A stretch of DNA of 64,000 bases from Siphonodentalium dalli (Eukaryota > Mollusca > Scaphopoda > Gadilida > Siphonodentaliidae), in contig CP136062.1 in assembly GCA_032622095.1 (NCBI GenBank), forward strand, positions 164,420,875 to 164,484,874, given 5' to 3'. Both the position numbers and the translations under genes were made by a program. Positions 21,119 through 31,607 of the stretch are shown here, one piece after another. Within the stretch, counting starts at the first letter, position 1; each line of letters begins with the position of its first letter. The notes below the pieces were generated by a model that was not told the origin of the DNA, did no database searches, and worked only from the letters and a program-made list of their open reading frames with translations.

Positions 21119-22590
21119 TTGGTGTCGGCTCGGTGCCATCTTCTTGATGACAAACATGTCAGATCGATGCCGGGCTCTCTATATACATGGCATGAGTATG
21201 CATGTATGGTGAGAGAATATTGAATCCATATTTTGTTGCTAATTAATCAATTCCTGCGATATGACAATTTCATAGGTCATTAATTTAAAGTACTGCAAAT
21301 ATGGTGTCGACTCGGTGCCGTATTCTCGGTGCTAAGACGGTGCCGGATTCTCGGTGAAAAATATTTTGGATCGATACCGGTTCTCTATATCTATTATATA
21401 TTTTGGAAGATCTGTCTGTCTGTCTGTCTGTCTGTCTGTGTGTTCGCGATGAACTCGAAAACGTCCCACCCGATTTCGATGAAACTTGGTATGTGGGGGT
21501 ATTTTCGGCCGGGGACGAACATATATAGGCATATTAATTTGTCCGTGCGACGTCATATTGACCTTGAAATCGGGTCATTTCAAGGTCAAACGCCCGAATA
21601 TCATGGGATTTCGATGAAACTTGGTATGTGGGGGTACTTTCTTATTGCGAGTCTCATAAGCATATTCATTTGCCCGTGCGACGTGACCTTGACCTTGAAA
21701 TCGGGTAACTTCAAGGTCAAATCGCCAATTTTGATGGGATTTCGACGAAATTTGATACGTGGAGTTAGTTTTGTCCACTGATTGTTTTGGACGGGTCCAA
21801 TCGTGACCCCGACCAGACCTTGACCTTCAAAATGATCAATTCAAGGTCAAATCGGTTAAAACCGGATGGATTTCGACGGGCACGTTTGTCGGGTACTTTT
21901 GTCCGGGCACTGTTTTGGACTGGTCAAATCGTTACCCCACTTGACCTTGACCTTCAAAATGGACAATTCAAGGTCAAAGCCCGGACAAAGTCGGGTCACC
22001 TTCTAGTAAATATATATATATAAATTTGTTTGCTAATATCAACTGGGGTATAATTGAATAGGGTATTTTAAAGTAGTGAAATATATGGTGTCGACTCGGT
22101 GCCGTATTCTCGGTGACGAAACGGTGCCGTATTCTCGGTACCGAAACATGTCGGATCGATACCGGCTACATATATATATATATATATTTGGTTGCTAATA
22201 AACCATATGTGACAATTATATAGGGCATTTTAAAGTACTGAACATATGGTGTCGACTCGGTGCCGTATTCCCGGTAACGAAACGGTGCTGTATTCTCGGT
22301 GGCGAAACATGCCGAATCGATACCGGCTCTTCCTATATACATGGTGGGAGAATACTGGAGGCATATCTTGGTTGCTAATTAATCAATTCCTGGGATATGA
22401 CCAGGGCATTATAAAGTACTGCAATATTTGGTGTCGGTTTGGTACCGTATTCTCGGTGCCGAAACAGTGTGCCGATTCGGTACCGACCCGGTGTGCAAAA
22501 ACGGTACCTTCACGGCACCAAAATATGCCGTAAACCCGGTACCGTGGCAGTCACCGAATAAGTACCGTTACGGCGCCGGAATGTTTGCTG
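21119..22590. repeat. Right subterminal satellite of the 21.8-kb block
   Basis: About four units of roughly 170 bp, each beginning ggtgtcgactcggtgccgta, followed by cggtgccg words, gatcgataccggc, ggttgctaat and aaagtactg. The final 150 bp switch to dense CGGTACCG-type words and end in GGCGCCGGAATGTTTGCTGG. A 600-bp element (21395-22007) interrupts the second unit. Confidence 0.75.
21395..22007 (-). mobile_element. ACTAG..GGTGACCCG-type element, copy 1
   Basis: Read on the minus strand it begins ACTAGAAGGTGACCCGACTT and ends in (CAGA)n and ATATAT. Inside, tttgaccttgaa...aaggtcaagg units are repeated about every 90-100 bp, with ccacataccaagtttcat twice. The same opening occurs at 47818. It lacks coding capacity and sits in TA-rich DNA in both cases. 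Confidence 0.6.
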
Positions 22591-23976
22591 GGTAGTTGGG
22601 TGTGGATTATTTGGGCTTTTCGATTAGAACACAAGTTCAGGTGAAGAGTTCTTCTCATGTTTAGACGTTTACCTGCATCTAGTCGCGATTTAAATACTTC
22701 GAGGGATTCCGCTTGTTTCAGTTCAGGGGTCAAGTCGTTCCATAATCTGGTCGCTGATGGCAGAAAAGTATCCATGTATAAGGAGAGATCTGAGCGAGGG
22801 GGTCTGAGTGAAGTTTTTCTGAAAGAGTATCGTTCTGCTCCTGGGTTCTCGTGATTAACAAGGGTATGGAGATACTGGGTGATGATCGATGAAACATTTT
22901 GTAAAATTGGTGTAACTTGAATTGTTTTCGTCTATCCGCCAAAGTCTCCCAGCCAAGATCAGATATTATATTGTTAGCATTAATACTTCTTGTCGCTCCT
23001 GATACTATTATAGCCGCTTCGTGTTGTATCTTTTCAATTCGATCGCTCAATGTTATGCCACAGTTGTCCCACACAGGCGCAGCATATTCCAATACTGGAC
23101 GAATAAATGCAAAAGAAATGTTATGAAGGGTGTTTCTAGATAACATGTATTTGTATTTCCTCATTAGGTTAACTCTATTCCATGCTTTATCAGTGATGTC
23201 GTCAATATGCGCTGCCCACGTACCCGTATTATTAAATGTGAGACCAAGATGTCTATGAGACTTAACTTCCTCAATAATACAATTTGCCATAATAAGAGGT
23301 GGGTGATCAGGGGGATTTGTTTTCCGGGAAATAAGAAGAGATTCGGTTTTTATTTCATTAAAAGTAACAAGCCAACGATTCGACCATTCAACCAACTTTG
23401 CAATATCACTGTTAATTAAATCTGCTGCTCGATTTGGGTCTTCTATGGTTAAAAACATTGATGTGTCATCTGCAAAAAGCCGAATGTGACAAGTAACATG
23501 TTCAGCTATATCATTGATGTAAATTAAGAATAGCAGGGGTCCGAGTATTAATCCCTGGGGGACACCGGCTCTCACGTGGTTCCATTCTGAGTTAGCACTG
23601 TCTAAGACTACTCGTTGCTGACGGTGTGTTAAATAAGACTCAAGGAGTTTTAAAAGATTACCAGTTATACCTATACGTTCCAATTTGTAAAGGAGGCCCT
23701 TATGCCAGACCTTATCAAAAGCTTTACTGACATCACAAAACACACATCTAATTTCTTTACCTTGATCTAATGAATCAGTAATGTAATCGTAAATATCTGT
23801 TAATTGGTATACAGTAGAGTCACCTCTAACAAAGCCAGATTGATACATTGATATAAGTCCGTTGGTAGTCAAAAAATCCCACATTTTTTTATAAATGCAC
23901 TTTTCGAAAGCTTTAGACATACAACTTAACAATGATATAGGTCTATAATTAGAAACTAGAGATTTTTCGCCTTTTT
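22591..23976 (-). pseudogene. 5' part of the split LINE reverse transcriptase (A/B)
   Basis: Read on the minus strand the frame opens inside the reverse transcriptase (KKGEKSLVSNYRPISLLSC). It contains FCDVSKAFDKVWHKGL (catalytic block A), GVPQGLILGPLLFL, and RLFADDTSMFL (the FADD catalytic motif). A frameshift near 22770-22800 moves the end (FLPSATRLWNDL...KAQIIHTQL) into another frame. It is 5'-truncated, with no endonuclease. At 22591 the ORF is cut by the GGCGCCG repeat; the missing tail is at 496-785. Confidence 0.85.
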
Positions 23977-23989
23977 TGTATTAATCCTT
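23977..23989. repeat. Right target-site duplication of the split LINE
   Basis: TGTATTAATCCTT matches 132-144 in 12 of 13 bases and directly abuts the 5'-truncated end of the LINE. Confidence 0.65.
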
Positions 23990-24053
23990 ACAGTGCCAAG
24001 TCCGATTTTTGTATCAACCCATTAAGAAATGGTTAAGAAAATGTCCATGAAAC

Positions 24054-24176
24054 AACCGTCTCCTCATATGCTGAAAAATGTAAAAAAAAAAAAATGATAG
24101 ATTAGAACTTTTACCCTTTCTTTACTCATAGTTCCCTTAGAAAATATCCACAGGTCATTTGTTGAACTTAATATAT
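24054..24176. repeat. Left direct repeat of the head-to-head LINE pair
   Basis: It begins aaccgtctcctcatatgctg and ends gttgaacttaatatat. It is identical to 28005-28090 apart from an extra 37 bases (24076-24112, A-rich). It is probably a long target-site duplication. Confidence 0.8.
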
Positions 24177-24291
24177 AGTGTAAACATATTTTTATTTCCA
24201 AACCAAATAATTGACATAATACACAGATGACATAAATATACAACATATAAGAGTTAATTTTGGAAATGAGGATCAGACAACAAGCCCGAGA

Positions 24292-24305
24292 GCTTATATG
24301 AAGTC
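24292..24305 (-). other. LINE C 3'-UTR stem-loop
   Basis: AAGCCC-GA-GAGCTT, with one mismatched pair, at the conserved position about 115 bases from the 3' terminus. Confidence 0.45.
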
Positions 24306-24479
24306 TTCTCCTCTTTGGCGACATGTCCCTTCCTCAATAAGTGAGGGAGGGTATCGATCAGACGGGAAGGGAATGAAATAATGGTTTAGGAGGAGTAGAG
24401 ATATATAACTACATTTGAGTTAGGGATTGAAAAAGGAAGAATATAGTGTTAGGAATAGCATGATGTAGGGAGAGAGGGG

Positions 24480-24485
24480 AGAGAA

Positions 24486-24549
<64 letters not shown>
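24480..24549. repeat. (GA)n microsatellite in the LINE C 3' UTR
   Basis: About 35 GA units with interruptions. A shorter GA tract lies at the matching place in LINE E (31786-31830), so this tract is part of the element family. Confidence 0.9.
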
Positions 24550-24561
<12 letters not shown>

Positions 24562-25076
24562 TCAATAGAGAGAGAGAGCAAGAGGGTTAGAGAGCAGAAG
24601 ACGTGGGGACAGATGAATCGTGAAATGATGACAGCGGTGGGGAATAATTGAGTTGTTGCGTGGTTACAATTATGCTCGTCTATAGTAAGTTGCATGCGTC
24701 AGAAGCCATGGGAGGGGGTCAATCACGTTGGCTGTTAACTGGTTCCATTCGTCAAAAAGTAATCAATTGAACAGACACACACGGCTACGAGTGTTCATAA
24801 TCAAAGTATGTCGTGGAATATCTATATTTCGTGAGAACAAGTACGCATTCAGCAGCACTAACCCGAAACAGGACAATTCCCATTCCAAGGGTGTTCACTG
24901 TGAATTTCGGAGCATCCCTCATGTGGAATCGTTTCATGTATGTGCAGGCTAATAGCAAGTAAGTAATATACAAAGGAATCGTTATAGGAAGGCATTTAGT
25001 GCTACATATATTCTGGGGAATATCTTGCTGCCGCATAACGCGACCGGAATCCAAAGCAATTTGTTACTCGTTCAAA

Positions 25077-26238
25077 TCATGGGAATCTTTTTGTTTTCAT
25101 AATATATGTCTGTACTGCATTAAATATTTGTTTGTTTTCACGAAGACTAAGCTCCCTTGATCCCCGTAATAGAGTATTCTCAGATAGGACAACATTGGGT
25201 AGTGAATCATATAGTTCCCGTCTGGCCTCTTGATAAAATGTACACTCAAAGAGATAGTGGTAAGTTGTCTCGAGTTCCCCACATAAACAGAAGGGGAATT
25301 GTTTTACATGATTGTCTGTCAGGTCAGAACTCAGGTGGCTGCAGTTCAGTCTTAACCGGGTATGAAGGATATGAGATTTACGGCTTTTACTATGATAAAA
25401 ATACGCAGGTGGACGTATATTGTCACTGTTGAGTTTCTTTTTGAAATCTTCGATTGCTCTGGTGCCCTTTGTAGTTTCCGGCAGTTTGTTCCATTCAGTA
25501 ATTGCAGATGGTAAGAAAGATTCCATATAATAGTCATAGTTAATATTCGAGGGTAGTCTTATATGTTCAAATCTGAAGTTGGATCTGGAATTATTTGCCT
25601 GGATTGGTCGTACATAATTTCTTAAAATTGATGGAGCCGTTCCACGTATCATTTTAAAAAATTGACATAGCTTGTGTTTTCTACGACGTGAGGAGAGGAG
25701 TTCCCAGCCAGTTTCTGATAAAAGACGCTCGTTACTCGTACTGATGGTTGCACCTGTTACTATTCGGGCCATTTCGTACTGAACCTTTTCAATGTCATCA
25801 CTAAGATAATTAGGGCAGTTATCCCAAACAGGGGAGGCATATTCCAGTATTGGTCGGACAAATGTGTAATGTATTTTTTCAAGCGTTACTCTGCTTAGCC
25901 TGTATCTATGTTTACGTACTAAGTTTACTCGACTCCACACTTTATCAAGCATAGATTTGATGTGGATTCCCCATGAGCCCATGTTGTCGAAAGTAAGTCC
26001 CAGGTGTTTATGGCTGTCAACCTCAACAATTGTCGCGGCTCCCATGGTCAGAGGTGGGTGGTATACTGGTGTTTCTTTCCTGGATATTAAGAGAGCTTCA
26101 GTTTTTAGGGGATTGAATTTTACAAGCCATTCTGATGCCCAACACATGAGAGTGTCGAGGTCATCGTTGATTAGTTTTGCGGCCATAGTGGGGTCTTCGA
26201 TAGTGAGAAATAAAGAGGTATCATCTGCAAATAGACGA
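25077..26238 (-). pseudogene. LINE C reverse transcriptase, C-terminal half
   Basis: The open frame of about 385 codons starts at the catalytic block RLFADDTSLFLTIEDP and continues through VKFNPLKTEALLISRK, SHKHLGLTFDN, PILEYASPVWDN and the Cys-rich tail FCLCGELETTYHYLF. It ends with TYIMKTKRFP near 25077. Blocks before FADD are missing because of 5' truncation. No internal stop is visible, which suggests a young copy. The first codons of the ORF as read (MPDPLEC) come from the joint with LINE P. Confidence 0.85.
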
Positions 26239-27661
26239 AGGCATTCGAGAGGGTCTGGCACGAGGGACTGGTATATAAACTTGAACGATGTGAAATTTCC
26301 GGACCACTTCTTGCTTTCATTAATGACTATCTCTCAGATCGAAAACAAAGGGTGATGGTAAATAACACGTCTTCAGAATATAAAAAGATACTCGCTGGTG
26401 TCCCCCCAGGGATCTATTCTTGGCCCTTTCTTATTCTTGGTATATATTAATGATCTCGCTGAAAATATTAAATCTTTCACTAGAATGTATGCGGATGATA
26501 CTTGCCTCACTGCTAGCAATGGAAGTCTCCAGGACCTTGAGGACGGTGTAAATACTTATCTTAAAGCCATAAATAAATGGTCAAATCAATGGCTAGTAAA
26601 ATTCAATAGTAGTAAAACTAAGTCCATGACATTCTCTTATACCGGTGCCCAGCCTGACATACATCTTTTTCTCAGTGGTGAACCTATAACCCAAGTAGAA
26701 TCACACAAACACCTTGGCTTGAATATACAGAGTGACCTAAACTGGGACAAACATCAATGAGTTATCAAAGAAAATATATAGCCGCCTTGCATATTTAAGA
26801 CAATTGAAATTTTCTTTAAATAGGAAAACCTTAGACACAATTTATCGAGCGTACATATTGCCCCTGATGGATTACGCTGACGTTGTCTGGGACTCCGCCC
26901 CAGCAAATGTAATTTCAAAATTATATCGCATCCAAGCGGACGCGGGTCCAATTGTTACAGGTCTCACGCGATCCGTTCCTGTGAAAAACTTGCTAGTAGA
27001 ATTGGGGTGGCAAACGTTAACAAACAGAAGGAAATCTCATAGAATGAATATCATGTACAGAATAACTAATAACAAGACCCCTAAATATCTCAACAATCTC
27101 TTACCCACCCGCCCAGAATCAGCTGCTAGATATGATTTTAGAGATAAAACAAGTTTTCCTCCATACACATTCAAAAGAACTGTCCATTTTGAACACACAT
27201 TTTTCCCAAATACAACTAGGGAATGGAATACCCTGTCAAATAAAATAAAAGAATCATCTTCCATTAGTATTTTTAAAACAAAATACCTAACGACTGATCC
27301 AGTTCTTGTGCCACCAGACTATTTTAATTTCGGAAATCGCGCGATAAACATCATTCATTGCAAACTTCGAAATTACTGTAGCGATTTAAACGCTGACAAA
27401 TTTTCTAACTTCATATCGGACAACCCAAGCTGTCGTTGTGGTCACCCGGCCGAAGAAGCAAATCATTATTTTTTTGTTTGTCCATTTTACACAGATCAAC
27501 GATGTTTGTTGTTTCACCAACTCGCTACCATTGGTGTACTAACTATTAATCTCGAGAAACTCCTCCTTGGAGATACTAACCTGAATAGTACACAAAACCG
27601 GAACATATTTAGGGCTGTTCAAGTATACATAACCTCGACATCGCGGTTCAAATTTTATTAA
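26239..27661 (+). pseudogene. LINE P reverse transcriptase, C-terminal half
   Basis: Three frame segments cover KAFERVWHEGLVYKLERC, then GSILGPFLFLVYINDLAEN and RMYADDTCL (YADD catalytic motif), then ILPLMDYADVVWDSAP and the Cys/His tail SCRCGHPAEEANHYFFVC, ending YITSTSRFKFY. One frameshift lies in a C6 run at 26402-26407; a second, with a TGA, is near 26757. The copy is 5'-truncated and inactive. Confidence 0.85.
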
Positions 27662-28004
27662 ACACATTGATGTGCAAACCTACGCTGCAAATGTAACATG
27701 TTGTATTATCACTACATATATAGAATGCGAAGACTCGTCTGGGCCACCGACCCACGGGACGAACCCCCCCCCCCCCCCCCCATAAAGAGAAATATCCCCC
27801 GTTATTGTCATACTCGGGATTATATCATTATATTGTTATAAGTGGAAAGATGTTGTACATATGAATTATAATGTTTGTGTGTGATTATATTTTATGTTCA
27901 TTTTGTGTAATACAATTATGTGGGGAGAGAGACCATTTGTAAGTTGTAAAACTTGTGTCTCAATCTCGTTGCGATATTATTATGCAATAAAATATGTTTA
28001 CACT
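26239..28004 (+). mobile_element. LINE P, 5'-truncated, head to head with LINE C
   Basis: It starts inside the reverse transcriptase (KAFERVWHEGL) directly at the LINE C joint, with no filler. It runs to a stop at 27659 and then a 340-base 3' UTR containing a C18 run (27766-27781), ending in AATAAAATATGTTTACACT at 28004. The family is different from LINE C and closer to the LINE at 55.7 kb. Confidence 0.8.
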
Positions 28005-28090
28005 AACCGTCTCCTCATATGCTGAAACCCTTTCTTTACTCATAGTTCCCTTAGAAAATATCCACAGGTCATTTGTTGAACTTAATATAT
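28005..28090. repeat. Right direct repeat of the head-to-head LINE pair
   Basis: 86 bases identical to the left copy at 24054-24176 apart from the 37-base insertion in the left copy. Confidence 0.8.
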
Positions 28091-28553
28091 GAACATTTCC
28101 CACCAATGAATGTGAATCATTCTGTACTTGTATCATCTGCTCATATTTCCTGTACACCCCGCCTTCTGCAGTTTTGTCATCTGTCGTCTGCTTTTATCAC
28201 ATTAACATCACTCCAAATCAATAGTACACCATTCAGATGTTGACTTTTTGGCAGAATCTTTTTAGTATAGAAATAGCTCCCTTATATAGCACTCCCGTAT
28301 GGAGCCTCACACAGACCCAAGCAGACAACAGTCATCAGTGAATTTTTCTCTCTGTTTGGGGCTCAATAAAGGGTATTGCATTGGGGTATTAAATGATAAA
28401 ATAACAAATAATGCGGTTTTGTGACCCAAAACCACCAAAGCGCTCTCTGGCTTCACAAGGAAATATACAGACATATATTTGTATTAAATAAATTGAGACA
28501 CCATGGTTTCTTCAAATGATGCCATGTATTTCATTTGGGTCTTTTGTCCTCAG
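28091..28553. other. No gene seen
   Basis: Unique-looking AT-rich sequence ending in a pyrimidine tract and acceptor at 28553. Confidence 0.35.
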
Positions 28554-28684
28554 ACGGTAATCCAATTTGGAAAATATGCAATAGGCATCTCCCCATAGTG
28601 CCCTCACTCACGTCAGTTGTCAAATTGGGAAATGGGAAAAACTTCAAGCACTTACCATTTGACATTGCACCCGCGGGAATAAAC
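28554..28684 (+). CDS. Possible internal exon of an unknown gene
   Basis: The sequence lies between a good acceptor (gggtcttttgtcctcag) and a donor (gtaggt). It is open in one frame, encoding GNPIWKICNRHLPIVPSL and later LPFDIAPAGIN, with phase 1 in and phase 0 out. I do not recognise the protein. No partner exon was found nearby, so it may be an isolated or decayed exon. Confidence 0.25.
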
Positions 28685-30169
28685 GTAGGTAATTTGTACA
28701 GACTTTTTTTAAAAACTATTCTATGACATGCTGAGCAGGAAAGATATAACCAATAAATCAGTGTCCTAGATATCTTTGATGGAGATACGGCCGTTTTTCA
28801 AACAGACGCATAAAAAAGGAGTTTCTAAAGTAGTTTCCAAAGAAACTAAACAAATTGTTAATTTAATATTATAAAGATACTTCCCACAGGAGATGAGGCC
28901 CAAGCAGAATGAGGTCCCAGAGGGTATATTTAGTGATGCTAGCACGCTACGCGAGTTAGAGTCTTTCTGCAAATGTCCGGAACCAAATTTTTAGGCCTGA
29001 AGCCTACCTTTCCATTTGTGCATGGGAGGGCTGGGCGATATCGACCCAAAAATATATCGCGATATTATGTTGACAACATCGCGATAAATGATATTATTTT
29101 GGTATAAAGCAATTGGTAAGTACAATGTTTAATATATGAAATATTTCATGAATAAAGTTCCATCTTTGCACAATACATCCCTACATTTTATTTACGATTT
29201 GTGGGTCATGCGAGGTTGAGTAAATGGGTATTGGACATTGATTGTACATCACAGTATAATGACCATTCGTCTGCAACATCTGACAGTTTGTCGACGGCGA
29301 ACACAACAACTTTTAACTCATAATTTGGTCAGGTATATTATAACTTGTAAGCAGTTCAAAGCACCGTTTTGATGGCACAGTGTCAAAATTAGTTAACAGT
29401 GATAACTGATGATAAATACTGTTCAAACAATCATGCATACTCATGCATGTGTTATTGTTTCCATGTGTGAGATGTCGCTACGTGTGAGATGTCAGGCAGA
29501 TGAGCTGCGTGTTTATAAAAACCTGTCGGCTTCTTTGATCCTTCAATAGGGGAATGCGTAGTGCTCACCTACCTACATGTACATGTATATATGGTAGCAT
29601 GCACCCATTACTGACATCTAACATGAATAAGTGATTGAGAGTTAAAAATCCGTATATGCAGTCCTTCCCATGAGACGGGAGCAATTGCTCTCGCACACGT
29701 ATGCACTCGCAATTTTTAATTCACGGGTGCTAAAATTTGCACTCGTACCTACACCCGTCAGTAAGCCCATCCTCGAAGATTATTATTTTTCCCAGTTGCT
29801 GTTTTTTAATAATAAAGATGTATAATAGTATAGACTTGTGTTAATATTGTTGTGAATTGTACACATCGTATTCTATTCTTAGTTGTTCGGTCAATCAGAG
29901 AGGTATCAAATCAATAAAATCAAAGATGTGTCACTTATTGTTCACACCTTTATCAGAGTACATTCAATAGGATGTGGACGAATGACTACGTGTTTTTGTA
30001 GGATTCTCTGATAATGAAGAAGAGTGATGTATGTTCACCTGCATCTCACTGTTGTGTTGTTATAAGAATTAGCTTGATTAATAAGCATTGGTGTAACTAA
30101 ATTAACTTGAGAACTCATCATACAACCCTATTGTGTTTACAAATTAATACAAAAATTTACAACCTTATT
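28685..30169. other. No gene seen; one MITE end
   Basis: The only recognisable element is at 29028-29110, where agggctgggcgatatcgacc matches the end of the hAT-type element at 17943-18857. The opposite end was not found. The rest is AT-rich sequence without coding signals. Confidence 0.4.
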
Positions 30170-30330
30170 GATTTAAACAATATTTATTAGCCCCAATATT
30201 ACATTTATGATGAACAACATTTAGATGATGGAAAACATGAGTAGAATAGACAAGGGGAAGAGGATTTAGCAGCAAGCAGATATGTGCTTTTGTTGAGCTA
30301 TCTCCTCAGACAAGTAGACAAATTGTAGAA
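30170..30330 (-). mobile_element. Solo LINE 3' tail
   Basis: It contains AAATATTGTTTA at the 3' end and the stem AAGCA/TGCTT (30274-30289) in the context gaggatt.agcagcaagc, as in the tails at 146 and 31116. No reverse transcriptase is attached. Confidence 0.5.
30274..30289 (-). other. LINE tail stem-loop (AAGCA/TGCTT)
   Basis: A five-pair stem with a six-base loop, at the conserved distance from the LINE terminus. The inner pair is A-T where other copies have C-G or G-C. Confidence 0.45.
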
Positions 30331-30577
30331 ATCAAGAAATTTATCCCAAATATATATAGATCTGTCTATCACTGTTTCTGGTTATTATCATGTGATTTTA
30401 TCTTCTTGATAATATAAATAAAACACATTATCGTTTTCGGTAAAAAAAATATGGTATTGGTATAAAACATGATTGAAGGTCAGCACCTGAAGGCTAACTG
30501 AATTTGTTTGCCCAGGGGGGTCATCGTAAGTAAAAATGTGCACGAGCCACCCGGGATTACTGACAGGTGTATACAGT

Positions 30578-31115
30578 ATCACTGTCGGATACCCGTTCAG
30601 GTTCGGACATTCCAAGATGGCGGCGCCCAGTAACCAAGATAAACGGTATGTGCATATATTGTCTCCAAGCATCAATTAACGACATCTTTCGGTAATACAC
30701 CTTTAAACAGTTATGTAGGAATATGTATGCCCAACACATACGTAACACGCCTTTCGCGTGACAGGCATTTGCATTGTTGTATTTGGCGTGTCAATTCGTC
30801 ATAATTTTTCGAAATTTTATCGAGGCGGCGAAATGTTCGCTTTTTCGTATTTTTTTGGCCCTTGGCAAATTTATGTATTGTTGTTGGTAGATTAGGTTAC
30901 CACATATCTTCGGAATGCTAAACAGGCGATATTTTTATTGTCTAACTCCGAAAAACGGCCTTTGTAAATTTCAAAATGTTCAGGTTCAGATTCGCAACTT
31001 TCCCGATGATTTTGTTCAGGTTCAGACACCATTTTCGTTTGGGTTCGGACAAATTTCGTTCAGGTTCGGACAATTTTAGTTCATGTTCGGACGCATCAAA
31101 ACCTTACCTAGAAAT
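30578..31115 (+). repeat. Repeat X copy 1, left part
   Basis: It starts near actgtcggatacccgttcag and continues through ccaagatggcggcgcccagt. It ends in at least four 25-30-base units of gttcaggttcggac type (30979-31096). Repeat X resumes at 36314 after the LINE D insertion. A copy in the opposite orientation lies at 38095-38650. Confidence 0.75.
31102..31115. repeat. Left target-site duplication of LINE D
   Basis: CCTTACCTAGAAAT, repeated exactly at 36300-36313. Confidence 0.8.
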
Positions 31116-31209
31116 AGTGTAAACAATATTTAATTTCGATCAAAACATGTAATACATTCAAACAAATTGACATAAGTAATAATAATATTTAAAACTGGGA
31201 TTGGACAAC

Positions 31210-31224
31210 AAGCCTAAAAGGCTT
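31210..31224 (-). other. LINE D 3'-UTR stem-loop (AAGCCT/AGGCTT)
   Basis: A six-pair stem with an AAA loop about 95 bases from the 3' terminus. The T-A inner pair replaces the C-G pair of LINE E. Confidence 0.5.
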
Positions 31225-31488
31225 TTATAAAGTCTTTTCCTCGGAGCAGGAAGTTTACCCTTGGTATCAGAATAGATACCATATAGGGTAAATTTAGCAG
31301 ACGGGGATAATATGTTAGATCCGAAAAAATATTTTCAAGGAGGGGGTAGAGGGATAGAGTGCAGGAAGGAAGAACGTTTGTCAAGTTAATTGGTATTGCA
31401 TACCGTACATCGGCCAAAACGAAAGAGGGGAGTGAAGCGAAGTACCGTATAATTATATTTTAGTTACACAACTTTTGTATTTATAACG

Positions 31489-31499
31489 TATACTATTTA
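31489..31499. repeat. Left target-site duplication of LINE E
   Basis: TATACTATTTA, repeated exactly at 34574-34584. Confidence 0.85.
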
Positions 31500-31607
31500 G
31501 TGTAAACATATTTTTATTTCCAAATCCAAACATAATACACATAATACACAAATGACATAAATATACAACATATAAGAGATAATGTATGGAAATGAGGATC
31601 AGACAAC

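Larger units (their letters stand above)
786..22590. mobile_element. Candidate 21.8-kb mobile unit carrying a DUF4806 gene
   Basis: This block interrupts a single LINE whose halves flank it. The left end reads inward GGCGCCGGAACGGTGCC and the right end reads inward GGCGCCGTAACGGTAC, an imperfect terminal inverted repeat. The right end carries about 14 more bases outside it (CCCAGCAAACATTC). A possible 4-bp duplication GTAG lies at both joints. Both ends have about 1 kb of CGGTGCCG-rich repeats. The interior carries one intact spliced gene and many smaller MITEs. No transposase was recognised, so the unit may be non-autonomous, decayed, or mobilised by the DUF4806 protein's partner elsewhere. 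A stack of independent insertions at one site remains an alternative. Confidence 0.5.
24177..26238 (-). mobile_element. LINE C, 5'-truncated
   Basis: Read on the minus strand it runs from mid reverse transcriptase (26238) through the stop near 25077 and a 900-base 3' UTR. The UTR has a CT-rich run, a stem-loop (24305-24292) and the terminus GTTTACACT at 24177. It is closely similar to LINE E at 31500-34573. At 26238 it meets LINE P head to head. Confidence 0.85.

Noticed and set aside
24420-24695. 91-codon minus ORF with a long Ser-Leu run.
   Set aside because: It is the translation of a (GA)n microsatellite in a LINE 3' UTR.
24177-28004. Twin priming (5' inversion) as the explanation for the head-to-head LINEs.
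   Set aside because: Both elements have their own 3' UTR and terminus and belong to different families, whereas twin priming gives one 3' end from one RNA.
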